Source: an uncultured Prevotella sp.
GTDB lineage: Bacteria; Bacteroidota; Bacteroidia; Bacteroidales; Bacteroidaceae
Reading direction: 5' to 3'
Assembly: GCA_900768785.1 (NCBI GenBank)
Contig: CAAGEG010000034.1
Location: forward strand, 1-54,817
DNA: 54,817 nucleotides
The notes under the pieces are model-generated. The model had not been told where the DNA came from, searched no databases, and saw only the letters and a program-made list of their open reading frames with translations. Both the position numbers and the translations under genes were made by a program. Shown here piece by piece: positions 1 through 8,436 of the stretch. The stretch's first letter is position 1. Each line of letters opens with the position of its first letter.

Positions 1-24
1 ACGAAGTACTTGCTTTTCATCCAT
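1..24 (-). CDS. possible start of a gene running off the left edge
   Basis: Read on the minus strand, an ATG at 24 opens a frame of eight codons (MDEKQVLR) that leaves the window. It lies downstream of udk on the same strand, beyond the MITE-like element. No ribosome-binding site or promoter stands out. Only the fact that the frame is open and begins with ATG supports it, so it may be chance. Confidence 0.25.
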
Positions 25-120
25 TATTTTTGTGAATTTTACTTAGAGCCTGTTTCATAAAGAAAGTTAAAAAAATGAGGTCGCAGATTTTTGAATGATT
101 TTTGTCCTGAACTGAAGGAG

Positions 121-134
121 CTTAGCGAGCTAAG
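121..134. repeat. small palindrome inside the MITE-like element
   Basis: CTTAGC and GCTAAG form 6-bp arms around a 2-nt centre. It lies in the left third of the element. It could form a small hairpin in either strand or in RNA. Confidence 0.6.
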
Positions 135-280
135 TGACTGAGGTAAAGGGCAAAAAGCAACAAAAAGATGCGATATTTTGGTATTATTTATATTTTCTGT
201 ATTTGCCATTTTATATTTTATTTTTTAATTTCTTTAACTTCTCTTTTAGCCTGCTCTGCCATTCATTGGCATCTTTGTTC

Positions 281-323
281 GTGCTTAACGGTTATGTGGC
301 TCGCCACACGCCCTTTTAAGCAC
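281..323. repeat. two-tier hairpin inside the MITE-like element
   Basis: Outer arms GTGCTTAA (281-288) and TTAAGCAC (316-323) are perfectly complementary. Inside them TGTGGC (295-300) pairs with GCCACA (303-308) around a 2-nt loop. The structure is conserved in the right-hand copy near 54737-54779, so the pairing is kept along with the sequence. Confidence 0.7.
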
Positions 324-351
324 AAACAAACCTGTTCAATGACTGACAGCC

Positions 352-987
352 TCATTGTTTAACATTTCTTTTGAAACAGGCTCTTAACCTGCCATCTATA
401 TAGTCAGTGAGAAGACTTATCGCAACCGTATTAGTTCCACCTTGAGGAATAATCAAGTCTGCAAATCGCTTAGACGGTTCAATGTACTGCATGTGCATAG
501 GTTTGAGAACATCTTGGTAGCGATTTATCACCATCTCCGGTGTTCTGCCTCTTTCAACGCAGTCGCGGGCTATTACACGAATCAGTCTATCGTCTGCATC
601 TGCATCTACAAAGCACTTGATATCCATCATATTACGTAAAACAGGGTCTGTAAGCACCAAGATTCCTTCTACGATTACAACATCTGTTGGATGAACAGTT
701 ACTGTTTCAGGTTGCCTTGTACATGTGAGATATGAATATGTAGGCATCTCTATAGTTTCCCCTGCTTTCAACTTTTCCAAATGTTCCACGAGAAGAGTCC
801 ATTCTATTGCCGCAGGTTCATCAAAGTTTATTTTAGACCTTTCCTGTGGCGGAATATGACTTGAATCTTTGTAATATGAATCTTGTGGGATTACTGATAC
901 TTCACCTGCCGGAAAACTATCGATAATCTTATTCACTACAGTCGTTTTACCAGAACCGGTTCCACCGGCTATTCCTATGATAATCAT
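352..987 (-). CDS. udk: uridine kinase (uridine/cytidine kinase)
   Basis: Phosphorylates uridine and cytidine to UMP and CMP with ATP or GTP, in the cytosolic pyrimidine salvage pathway. The 211-aa protein opens with a P-loop, GGTGSGKT at residues 8-15, and carries the family's PQDSYY and FDEPAA segments; its length is normal for Udk. The last ten codons (RACFKRNVKQ) and the TGA stop are not typical of Udk. They are encoded by the terminal repeat of the MITE-like element, so the original C-terminus was probably replaced by an insertion near the old stop. The enzyme core ends before this tail, so activity is likely kept. It is transcribed alone, divergent from mlaEF. Confidence 0.95.
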   Translation of the reverse strand: MIIIGIAGGTGSGKTTVVNKIIDSFPAGEVSVIPQDSYYKDSSHIPPQERSKINFDEPAAIEWTLLVEHLEKLKAGETIEMPTYSYLTCTRQPETVTVHPTDVVIVEGILVLTDPVLRNMMDIKCFVDADADDRLIRVIARDCVERGRTPEMVINRYQDVLKPMHMQYIEPSKRFADLIIPQGGTNTVAISLLTDYIDGRLRACFKRNVKQ

Positions 988-1032
988 GGTTTGTAATATA
1001 GAATGGTAGGTTAATAATATTTTTTCCGACTA

Positions 1033-1040
1033 CGAAAGTA
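1033..1040 (-). promoter_or_regulatory. possible -7 promoter box for udk
   Basis: On the minus strand TACTTTCG differs by one base from the Bacteroidota -7 consensus TAnnTTTG. It lies 46 bp upstream of the udk start. No convincing -33 box was found at the usual spacing, so this is tentative. Confidence 0.3.
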
Positions 1041-1124
1041 CAAAAAAAAATTGTGATAAGATAATATATTCGTGTTTTTTACTAAAATATTGGCAATTTT
1101 GACCTCAATAGTGATAAAACATAG

Positions 1125-1154
1125 TCTGAAAATGGCAAAAAAGCATTACCTTTG
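1125..1154 (+). promoter_or_regulatory. promoter of mlaEF
   Basis: TACCTTTG at 1147-1154, followed by C, fits the Bacteroidota -7 consensus exactly. TCTG at 1125-1128 matches three of four bases of the -33 box, with 18 bp between them. Transcription would start near 1160, after the two upstream in-frame ATGs. This decides the mlaE start at 1189. Confidence 0.65.
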
Positions 1155-1188
1155 CCGTAGTTTTTGTGAACACATAATATTATATATA

Positions 1189-1938
1189 ATGATATTGACA
1201 TCATCGCTTACTTCTATAGGGCAATATTGCCTTTTTATAAGAAAAATTTTCACCTTGCCGGACAGGTGGAGTGTGTTTTTCAAACGCACGATACTTGAAA
1301 TTTCAAAACTTGGCATTGATTCCATTCCATTGGTAATAATCATATCCATTTTTATAGGTGCGGTTTGTGCCATTCAGATGCAATTAAACACCACATCACC
1401 TCTTATGCCGGCATACACAGTTGGTCTTGCTACACGCGACATTGTGTTGCTTGAATTTTCAAACTCTATTCTATGTCTTATTCTTGCAGGTAAAGTCGGC
1501 TCAAATATTGCTTCCGAGATAGGCACAATGCGTGTAACAGAACAGATAGATGCACTTGAAATTATGGGTGTAAACTCAGCTAATTTCCTCGTGTTGCCAA
1601 AGATTGTAGCATTCCTGGTATTTATGCCGATACTTGTGATATTTTGTATCTCCACATCACTTTTCGGAGGTTGTTGCGTCTGCATTTTTACGGATTTAAT
1701 AAGTCTGTCAAAATTTATTTACGGTCTTCAAGCCTTGTTTAATGAGTGGTATGTATGGTACGGACTCATTAAATGCTTCTTCTTTGCATTTATTATTGCA
1801 AGTATATCATCATACTTCGGTTATCACATCAAAGGCGGTGCACTTGAGGTTGGTAAAGCAAGTACAAATGCTGTGGTCACAAGCAGTATTCTCATTCTTT
1901 TGTTTGACGTGATATTAACTAAACTTTTGCTCCAATGA
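1189..1938 (+). CDS. mlaE: MlaE-type ABC transporter permease
   Basis: Inner-membrane permease of an Mla/MCE-type ABC system, which moves phospholipid between the inner and outer membranes. The protein has several strongly hydrophobic segments and the family pattern: an FFK-containing N-terminal region, a first transmembrane segment with FIGAV, and a central EIGTMRVTEQIDALE stretch, which is the MlaE signature. The longest frame starts at 1072 (288 aa), but a good promoter sits at 1125-1154. The ATG at 1189 gives 249 aa, the usual MlaE length, so I use it. The stop overlaps the start of the ATPase gene by four bases (ATGA), implying translational coupling. No MCE (MlaD) gene follows. Confidence 0.88.
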   Translation: MILTSSLTSIGQYCLFIRKIFTLPDRWSVFFKRTILEISKLGIDSIPLVIIISIFIGAVCAIQMQLNTTSPLMPAYTVGLATRDIVLLEFSNSILCLILAGKVGSNIASEIGTMRVTEQIDALEIMGVNSANFLVLPKIVAFLVFMPILVIFCISTSLFGGCCVCIFTDLISLSKFIYGLQALFNEWYVWYGLIKCFFFAFIIASISSYFGYHIKGGALEVGKASTNAVVTSSILILLFDVILTKLLLQ

Positions 1939-2693
1939 TTGAGGTTAAAAACATTACAAAGTCGTTTGACGATAAAACTATTCTTCACGATGTAAGTGCC
2001 ACTTTCCATACCGGCAAGACTAATCTCATCATAGGTCAAAGTGGTAGCGGTAAAACAGTCCTGATGAAATCCATTATCGGTCTTATCCGTCCGGAAATGG
2101 GTGAAATCCTTTACGATGGACGTGACCTTATGAAAATGAATCAAGGTCAAATAAAAGAAATCCGTAAAGAAATAGGTATGCTCTTTCAGGGTTCTGCTCT
2201 TTTTGATTCTGAAACAGTTCTGGGTAATGTGATGTTTCCGCTTGTGATGTTCACCCACATGAGCAAAGAAGAAATGATGGAACGTGCAATGTTTTGTATT
2301 AGCCGTGTAAATCTTTCCGGTGCAGAAAACAAATTCCCTTCTGAAATATCAGGTGGTATGCAAAAACGTGTGGCTATTGCTCGTGCCATTGCTCTCAATC
2401 CTAAATATCTTTTCTGCGACGAACCTAACTCCGGACTGGACCCAAAAACATCTATCCTTATTGACGAACTACTGAGTGATATCACCCATGAATACAATAT
2501 CACTACTATCATCAATACGCATGATATGAACTCAGTACTCGGCATTGGTGAAAACATCGTTTTCATCAACAAAGGTCACAAAGAATGGGTTGGTAACAGT
2601 AAAGAAATTTACACTGCAGATAACGAAGCTATAAATGACTTTGTTTTTGCAACAAGGCTTTTCCAAGAAGTTAAAAAATACCATAATAAATAA
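1935..2693 (+). CDS. mlaF: MlaF-type ABC transporter ATPase
   Basis: Cytoplasmic ATPase partner of the MlaE-like permease. All ABC motifs are present: Walker A GQSGSGKT at residues 34-41, Q-loop near Q85, signature ISGGMQKR at 138-145, Walker B YLFCDEP at 158-164, and a switch histidine in NTHD. The 252-aa length and the GGMQKR form of the signature fit MlaF. It overlaps mlaE by four bases and is followed by an intrinsic terminator, so the unit is just two genes. The substrate-binding MCE protein must be encoded elsewhere. Confidence 0.92.
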   Translation: MIEVKNITKSFDDKTILHDVSATFHTGKTNLIIGQSGSGKTVLMKSIIGLIRPEMGEILYDGRDLMKMNQGQIKEIRKEIGMLFQGSALFDSETVLGNVMFPLVMFTHMSKEEMMERAMFCISRVNLSGAENKFPSEISGGMQKRVAIARAIALNPKYLFCDEPNSGLDPKTSILIDELLSDITHEYNITTIINTHDMNSVLGIGENIVFINKGHKEWVGNSKEIYTADNEAINDFVFATRLFQEVKKYHNK

Positions 2694-2716
2694 AAATTCA
2701 AAATACGATTGACGAA

Positions 2717-2746
2717 AGGAGTGGCAGACACGCTACTCCTTTTTTT
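2717..2746 (+). terminator. intrinsic terminator after mlaF
   Basis: A 9-bp stem (AGGAGTGGC with GCTACTCCT, one G-U pair) encloses a 6-nt loop and runs straight into six or more T residues. It lies 24 bp after the mlaF stop and upstream of the RND operon promoter. Confidence 0.9.
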
Positions 2747-2817
2747 CATAAATATTTTTATGGAAAAATGAACAAAAAATATAGATTTTGGGTAATAAGT
2801 AAAAAAGGACAATTATG

Positions 2818-2825
2818 TACCTTTG
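2818..2825 (+). promoter_or_regulatory. -7 promoter box of the RND efflux operon
   Basis: TACCTTTG followed by C is a perfect Bacteroidota -7 box, 17 bp before the ATG at 2843. The -33 region is unclear; a TTTTG at 2786-2790 is farther away than usual. The 5' leader would be only about ten bases. Confidence 0.6.
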
Positions 2826-2842
2826 CAAAAAAATAATAAACT

Positions 2843-3901
2843 ATGAAACAAATAAATATACTTACATTTTTAATATCATTACTACTGTTTACAACATCTT
2901 GTTCAAACAATGAGACAACAACAGAAAAAAAGACCAATGTCAAAACGTTTGTTGTCAATTGCTCTTCAGCAGACAATATGGTTGAATTTCCTGGAAAAGT
3001 TGTGGCAGCAGAAGAAGTCAATGTGTCATTCAAGGTTAGCGGTACTTTGCAGAGAATACTCATAAAAGAAGGTGATAAATTCCGCAAAGGACAAGTACTC
3101 GCAGAAATGGACAATACTGATTATCTTATCCAATTAAATGCTACTGAAGCCGAATACCACAAAGTAAAAGCTGAAGCAGAACGAGTGATTGCCCTGTACA
3201 ATGACACTGTAGCTACCCCCGATGCATACGACAAAGCACGTTATGGACTTCAGCAGATAACTGCAAAATACGAGAATGCTAAAAATCAACTCTCATACAC
3301 AAAAATATACGCTCCTTTCGATGGACTAATGCAGAAACATATTTTTGATGCAGGCACTATTGTATCTGCCGGTATGCCCGTTGCTTCAATTATTTCTGCC
3401 GGAACTCCGGAAATTGAAATCAATATCCCTATTTCAACATATATCCACAGAAATCAAATTGAATCTGTCTATGCAAAATTTGATTATTTGACGGATGACA
3501 TACGTTTAGGTATTATCAGCATATCTCCTAAAGCAAATGCAAATCAATTATACACAGTTCGACTTTCAATTCCTCAAAATATTTCCCCTAACCCAACACC
3601 GGGAATGAGTACTAATGTTAAGTTGTTTTTTACAGGTGACAGTTCAGAAAACATTATTCCATCATCTGCTCTTTTTCAAGATGGAGGCACACAATGCGTT
3701 TGGATTGTGACAAGCGATTCTATTGCAGAAAAAAGAGAAGTAACAGTTAAATCATTGCTTAATGACGGCAATGCCGTAATTTCTTCAGGACTTGAAAACG
3801 GTGAAAGGATAATCACTGCCGGTACTCACAAAATCCGTCAAGGACAAAAAGTGACAATTATTGAGGAACCGTCTGAAACAAATATAGGAGGTTTGTTATG
3901 A
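2843..3901 (+). CDS. RND efflux periplasmic adaptor lipoprotein
   Basis: Membrane-fusion (HlyD/AcrA-like) subunit that links the inner-membrane RND pump to the outer-membrane channel. A hydrophobic signal ends in a lipobox (FTTSC, Cys at about residue 20), so it is a lipid-anchored adaptor. Then come the lipoyl/barrel-sandwich half (EFPGKVVAAEEVNVSFKVSG region), a short alpha-hairpin with YAKARYG-like helices, the second lipoyl half (IYAPFDGLMQKH), a beta-barrel and a membrane-proximal domain. 352 aa is normal. It overlaps the pump gene by four bases and is first of a three-gene operon. The substrate cannot be told from the sequence. Confidence 0.92.
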   Translation: MKQINILTFLISLLLFTTSCSNNETTTEKKTNVKTFVVNCSSADNMVEFPGKVVAAEEVNVSFKVSGTLQRILIKEGDKFRKGQVLAEMDNTDYLIQLNATEAEYHKVKAEAERVIALYNDTVATPDAYDKARYGLQQITAKYENAKNQLSYTKIYAPFDGLMQKHIFDAGTIVSAGMPVASIISAGTPEIEINIPISTYIHRNQIESVYAKFDYLTDDIRLGIISISPKANANQLYTVRLSIPQNISPNPTPGMSTNVKLFFTGDSSENIIPSSALFQDGGTQCVWIVTSDSIAEKREVTVKSLLNDGNAVISSGLENGERIITAGTHKIRQGQKVTIIEEPSETNIGGLL

Positions 3902-6900
3902 TTGACTTTGGTAAATACGCTTTCAAAAATAAAAAGCTCATTTATTTTGTAATTGCAGTCCTCATTTTTGGCGGACTTTACTCCGCCTACGATATGAGCA
4001 AACTGGAAGACCCGGAAATAAAGGTCAAAATGGCTATGGTAGTTGCTATCCGCCCCGGTGCTTCGGCACACGAGATTGAAATGGAAGTGACCGAACCCAT
4101 AGAAAAGAATATCCGAACAATTGGAGAATTAGACAATATCCAAAGTTGGTCTTACAACGATATGGCTATCCTCCAAGTGGAGATGAAACGAGCCGTAAAA
4201 GACGACGATATCGAGCAATGCTGGGACATGCTACGTAGAAAAGTAAACGACGTTGCTGCTTCACTCCCGACAGGCACATCTGTACAAATTCAAGACGATT
4301 TCGGACTTGTATATGGTATGTTTTATGCTCTTACTGGCGAATCTGTCAGTCACCGTGAACTGTGCGACTATGCTCGTATGATTCAACGTGAAATTACAGA
4401 CATAGACGGCGTTGGCAGAGTCACAATTTACGGTAAAAAAGAAGAATGTATAGACATTAAGATGCTACCTGACAAAATGGCATCTCTCGGTGTTTCTCCT
4501 GCTGAAGTATTAGCTACACTTAAAGGTCAAAACGATGTTTATTACACAGGATACTATGACAATGGTGACAATCGCGTACGAGTAACTGTTGCGGACCGAT
4601 TTAAAAAGATTGAACAAATCCGTAACATGATTATTCAGGGACATGAAGATGACCAATTAAGACTTGGTGACATTGCTGCTATCTCTGACGGGTATGCTAC
4701 TCCAATTCGCAATGAATTGCTTTACAATGATGAACCTGCTTTAGGAATCGCTATTGCTGCCGCTTCAGGAACTGACATCGTGAAAATAGGCAAACAGGTA
4801 GAAAAACGTCTTGAAGAGATTTCTGAATCCTCATTACCTGCAGGCACTGAATTTCACCAGGTATTTTATCAACCGGATAGAGTAACCGATGCACTTTCAA
4901 CTTTTTTCATAAACCTTATTGAGTCCGTCGTTATAGTAATAGCCATTCTTATGCTCGTTATGGGCTTTAAAAGTGGAATTATAATAGGTATATCTCTTGT
5001 TGTGATTGTTATTGGCTCTTTCCTCGTTCTTGGTATGGCGGGAGGTTCTATGCAACGTGTGTCGCTTGCTACTTTCATCCTTGCTATGGGAATGTTGGTA
5101 GATAATGCTATTGTGATTATTGACGGTATTCTTGTTGATATAAAACAAGGAAAACCACGAATGGAAGCACTAACCTCTATAGGCAAAAAAACTGCAATGC
5201 CATTGCTTGGTGCCACACTTATTGCCATTCTTGCATTTCTCCCTGTCTTTCTTTCTCCGGATACAGCCGGCGTTTATGTTCGCGACCTTTTTATAGTGCT
5301 TGCAGTTTCCCTTCTTCTTAGTTGGGTTCTTGCACTTGTTCACGTTCCACTTATGGCAGACAGATATTTCAAAGAGACTAAAAATAAAGAGGAAAATAAA
5401 GACCCATATAGCGGCATAGCATACAGGTGGTTGCGGTCTGTACTTTCTTTCGGATTAAAGCATAAAATTGCTTTTGTTTTGCTCGCTATAGGACTTGTTG
5501 CTTTAAGTGGATATGGATATAGGTTTATGAAACAGGGATTCTTCCCTGATATGGTTTATGACCAACTATATATGGAATACAAACTTCCTGAAGGCACAAA
5601 TTCCACTCAAGTAAAAAAAGACCTTGAAGAAATTCGCCACTATCTGCAACAAAAACCTATTATAAAAGATATTACAACTTCAATAGGCGGCACACCTGCT
5701 CGTTACAACCTTGTTCGCAGCATTGCATTGCCGTCGTTAAGTTATGGCGAACTAATCATAGATTTTACATCTGCTAAGGACTTGGAGAAAAATATGGATT
5801 CTTTGCAAAAAGAACTTGAAGCAATGTATCCCGATGCTTATATAAAACTTAAAAGGTACAATATTATGTACAAAAAGTACCCTATTGAAGTTCTCGTTAG
5901 CGGTCCGGACCCTGCCATTCTTCATCAGATTTCAGATTCTATCAAGTGCATTATGGAAAATTCTCCTCAAATATGCACTATTACTACAGACTACGACAAT
6001 GCAGTGCCTGTACTTGAAGTTGATTATAACCAATCTGATGCCCGCCGTTCCGGACTTTCAAGAAAGGATATTTCCACTTCATTGCTGACTGCTGCAGGAG
6101 GTATTCCTGTAGGAACCTTTTATGATGGTATTCACAAAAATACTATATATCTGAAGTGCACCGCAGACAATGGTGAAAATATTGAGAATCTAGAGAATGT
6201 ACCGATGTTTGCATTATTGCCAAATATCTCAAACCTTTTGTCTGACGAAATGGTACTCAAGCTAAAGACCGGTAATCTTCAGAAAAATGAAATTATTGAA
6301 ACTGCTATGCAAACTACACCACTCAGGCAAGTGAGCAACGGCATCAACATAAAGTGGGAAGACCCTGTTGTACCTCGATACAACGGACAACGTTCACAAA
6401 GCGTCATGTGCAACCCTGCGGCTGGAGTTGAAACGGAAAAAGCAAGACTTTCTATAGCAGAACAGGTAGAAAAAATACCTTTGCCTGACGGATATTCAAT
6501 ACGCTGGATGGGCGAAAAAGATGCCAGCACACAAACAATGAAATATCTTTTCCAAAACATACCTCTTGGAATTGTGCTGATGATAGCAATTCTGATTATG
6601 TTGCTTAAAGATTACAAAAAGCCATTGATAATTATTTGCTGTATTCCCCTACTCGCAATCGGAATTGTTGGAGCAATGCTTATCTCAGGGCAGTCCTTCA
6701 CATTCTGTGCTATCGTAGGTGCACTCGGACTTGTGGGTATGATGATAAAAAATTGTATTGTGCTGATGGACGAAATAAATTCGCAAATTGATTCCGGGAA
6801 AGACCCGGAAGAAGCTCTTATTTCAAGTTCTGAAAGCAGATTACGACCCGTAATGATGGCATCTTTGACTACAATATTAGGTATGATACCTCTCCTGAGT

Positions 6901-7023
6901 GATGCTATGTTCGGATCTATGGCTGCTACAATTATGGGAGGACTTCTATTCTCCACTTTTGCGGTTCTCCTCTATCTTCCGATATTTTATGCAATGTTTT
7001 TTAGAACAGGTTTCAAAAAATGA
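3898..7023 (+). CDS. RND-family efflux transporter, inner-membrane pump
   Basis: Proton-driven pump of the AcrB/HAE type, expelling drugs or other small molecules through a trimeric complex. The 1,041-aa protein has the RND plan: a TM1 helix, a large periplasmic loop, TM2-6, a second TM7, a second loop, then TM8-12. The TM4 proton-relay motif is GMLVDNAIVIID, so the aspartate pair of AcrB is Asp402-Asn403 here. The TM10 lysine is present (IKN, Lys951). The two halves look like a tandem duplication, as usual. It is coupled by ATGA overlaps to the adaptor before it and the channel after it. There is no regulator gene next to it. Confidence 0.95.
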   Translation: MIDFGKYAFKNKKLIYFVIAVLIFGGLYSAYDMSKLEDPEIKVKMAMVVAIRPGASAHEIEMEVTEPIEKNIRTIGELDNIQSWSYNDMAILQVEMKRAVKDDDIEQCWDMLRRKVNDVAASLPTGTSVQIQDDFGLVYGMFYALTGESVSHRELCDYARMIQREITDIDGVGRVTIYGKKEECIDIKMLPDKMASLGVSPAEVLATLKGQNDVYYTGYYDNGDNRVRVTVADRFKKIEQIRNMIIQGHEDDQLRLGDIAAISDGYATPIRNELLYNDEPALGIAIAAASGTDIVKIGKQVEKRLEEISESSLPAGTEFHQVFYQPDRVTDALSTFFINLIESVVIVIAILMLVMGFKSGIIIGISLVVIVIGSFLVLGMAGGSMQRVSLATFILAMGMLVDNAIVIIDGILVDIKQGKPRMEALTSIGKKTAMPLLGATLIAILAFLPVFLSPDTAGVYVRDLFIVLAVSLLLSWVLALVHVPLMADRYFKETKNKEENKDPYSGIAYRWLRSVLSFGLKHKIAFVLLAIGLVALSGYGYRFMKQGFFPDMVYDQLYMEYKLPEGTNSTQVKKDLEEIRHYLQQKPIIKDITTSIGGTPARYNLVRSIALPSLSYGELIIDFTSAKDLEKNMDSLQKELEAMYPDAYIKLKRYNIMYKKYPIEVLVSGPDPAILHQISDSIKCIMENSPQICTITTDYDNAVPVLEVDYNQSDARRSGLSRKDISTSLLTAAGGIPVGTFYDGIHKNTIYLKCTADNGENIENLENVPMFALLPNISNLLSDEMVLKLKTGNLQKNEIIETAMQTTPLRQVSNGINIKWEDPVVPRYNGQRSQSVMCNPAAGVETEKARLSIAEQVEKIPLPDGYSIRWMGEKDASTQTMKYLFQNIPLGIVLMIAILIMLLKDYKKPLIIICCIPLLAIGIVGAMLISGQSFTFCAIVGALGLVGMMIKNCIVLMDEINSQIDSGKDPEEALISSSESRLRPVMMASLTTILGMIPLLSDAMFGSMAATIMGGLLFSTFAVLLYLPIFYAMFFRTGFKK

Positions 7024-8357
7024 AAAAGTTAATTATATCTGTTTTTACAATTATATCTCTCGCTTTTTGTGCGAATTGTGAAGAACTGACGTTTGAGCAA
7101 TGCCTTGATTTGGCAAAAGAAAACAATCTCAAAATCCGTTCTGCAGAACACTTGGTAAAAGCGGCAGAATATGACTTTACAAGTTCCCGTGCTCTGTTTT
7201 TTCCAAACATTACAGCCACGGGAATAGCAGTATATTCCGCTGCAAAAGGTACATTCAGCACACCTACATTTAACTTACCCGTCCTTAATGGCACCGGTCA
7301 ATACACCGGCGATTTTGTGAATGTTCCTTCGCTTGACATTGACTATAAATTCGGGTGGTTGTTTAATGGCAGTGTAAAGATTGAACAACCTGTTTATATG
7401 GGTGGAAAAATTCGTGCCGGATATAATATCGCAAAGTCTGCAAAAGAACTATATTTGCAAAACAAGAGGCTTACAGAAGCGGACATAATCGTGGAAACTG
7501 CAACTGCTTACACAAATCTTGTCCGTGCCACTCAAATGAAACAAGTGGCTCTTTCATATAAAACTCTCCTCACTGAATTACACAGTGATGTTCAAAAGGC
7601 ATTCAAACACGGACTTAAACCTAAAAATGATGTACTTAAAGTGGAAGTAAAACTGAATGAGGCTGAACTTAATCTGAGAAAAGCGGAAAATGCTTGCAGA
7701 CTTGCTTCCATGAATCTTTGCCACTACATTGGCAGACCGCTCAACGATAGCATCACTGTATCATCTGCTGATATGGTACATAATCAGGTGCAAGTCAGCA
7801 CGGATTTTTCAGCGAGGCCGGAAACTCAAATACTTGACTATAAAGAATATATAGCACAGCAGAAAGTAAACATTGCTCGTAGTGAATACCTTCCGCAAAT
7901 TGGATTGATTGGACAGTATGGCTATACGGACGGACTTAAACTCGGCGGGAAAAAAGTGCTTGAGGATTGGAATTATCTTGTAGGAATACAAGTATCTATA
8001 CCAATTTACGATTTTGGTCACAGAATAGGCAAAATACGTTCTGCAAAAGAACAATTGGCAGCTGTAAAGGCAGAAAAAGATGACACAAATCAACTCCTCG
8101 CATTAAGTCTTCATCAAGCAATCAACAATCTTGACGAAGCTTACTTGGAAGTAGAACTTGCACAGTCTTCAGTAACTGCAGCAGATGAGAATTTACGTTC
8201 CAGCACAAAGTTTTATCAAGCCGGTATGGAATCACTTTCAGACAACTTGGAAGCTCAAACACTTTGGCAACAAGCACATGCCACTCTCATTGAAGCACAA
8301 ACATCGCTTTTCCTACGCCATATCGAATACTTAAGAGCCACCGGGCAATTAAACTAA
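7020..8357 (+). CDS. TolC-family outer-membrane efflux channel
   Basis: Outer-membrane exit duct of the tripartite RND pump. It has a signal peptide (cleavage near residue 20), a TolC-like start (LTFEQCLDLAKENN), and two long coiled helical repeats with the internal similarity typical of this family. 445 aa is standard. The start ATG overlaps the pump stop. The TAA stop is followed directly by GAGCCTGTTTCATAA, which matches the first 15 bases of the MITE-like element's end. Confidence 0.93.
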   Translation: MKKLIISVFTIISLAFCANCEELTFEQCLDLAKENNLKIRSAEHLVKAAEYDFTSSRALFFPNITATGIAVYSAAKGTFSTPTFNLPVLNGTGQYTGDFVNVPSLDIDYKFGWLFNGSVKIEQPVYMGGKIRAGYNIAKSAKELYLQNKRLTEADIIVETATAYTNLVRATQMKQVALSYKTLLTELHSDVQKAFKHGLKPKNDVLKVEVKLNEAELNLRKAENACRLASMNLCHYIGRPLNDSITVSSADMVHNQVQVSTDFSARPETQILDYKEYIAQQKVNIARSEYLPQIGLIGQYGYTDGLKLGGKKVLEDWNYLVGIQVSIPIYDFGHRIGKIRSAKEQLAAVKAEKDDTNQLLALSLHQAINNLDEAYLEVELAQSSVTAADENLRSSTKFYQAGMESLSDNLEAQTLWQQAHATLIEAQTSLFLRHIEYLRATGQLN

Positions 8358-8372
8358 GAGCCTGTTTCATAA
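8358..8372 (+). repeat. 15-bp copy of the MITE-like terminal sequence
   Basis: GAGCCTGTTTCATAA is identical to the outer 15 bases of the element's left end (46-60) and begins at the first base after the tolC-like stop codon TAA. The similarity does not continue, so this is a remnant or a chance match. The position right after a stop mirrors the other two copies. Confidence 0.5.
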
Positions 8373-8404
8373 TAAAATTATTTCCATAATCCTAAAAATT
8401 TTCT

Positions 8405-8412
8405 TAACTTCG
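8405..8412 (+). promoter_or_regulatory. probable -7 box of uvrB
   Basis: TAACTTCG, followed by C, has one mismatch to TAnnTTTG, 24 bp upstream of the uvrB ATG. The gap between the efflux operon and uvrB is 79 bp with no terminator, so uvrB could also be read through. Confidence 0.45.
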
Positions 8413-8436
8413 CAAGTTGAAACTAAGAGAAACGAA

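Larger units (their letters stand above)
46..383. mobile_element. MITE-like element, 338 bp, with about 40-bp terminal inverted repeats
   Basis: The left end (from 46) reads GAGCCTGTTTCATAAAG. The right end, read inward on the minus strand from 383, begins GAGCCTGTTTCAAAAGAA. The two ends stay similar for about 40 bp, down to the TGAGG motif. The element is flanked by TTA at 43-45 and TTA at 384-386, a likely 3-bp target duplication. There is no transposase frame; the two short frames across it have no protein-like composition. Two strong hairpins lie inside (121-134 and 281-323). A second copy in inverted orientation starts at 54675. GAGCC ends with a TNA duplication recall some IS5-superfamily elements, so this could be a non-autonomous derivative moved by such a transposase; that link is inference from memory. 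The right end overlaps the 3' end of udk. Confidence 0.8.

Noticed and set aside
134..362. Two short plus-strand frames (61 and 64 aa) across the first element
   Set aside because: They fall within the MITE-like element and its hairpins, and have no protein-like pattern, no promoter and no family similarity.
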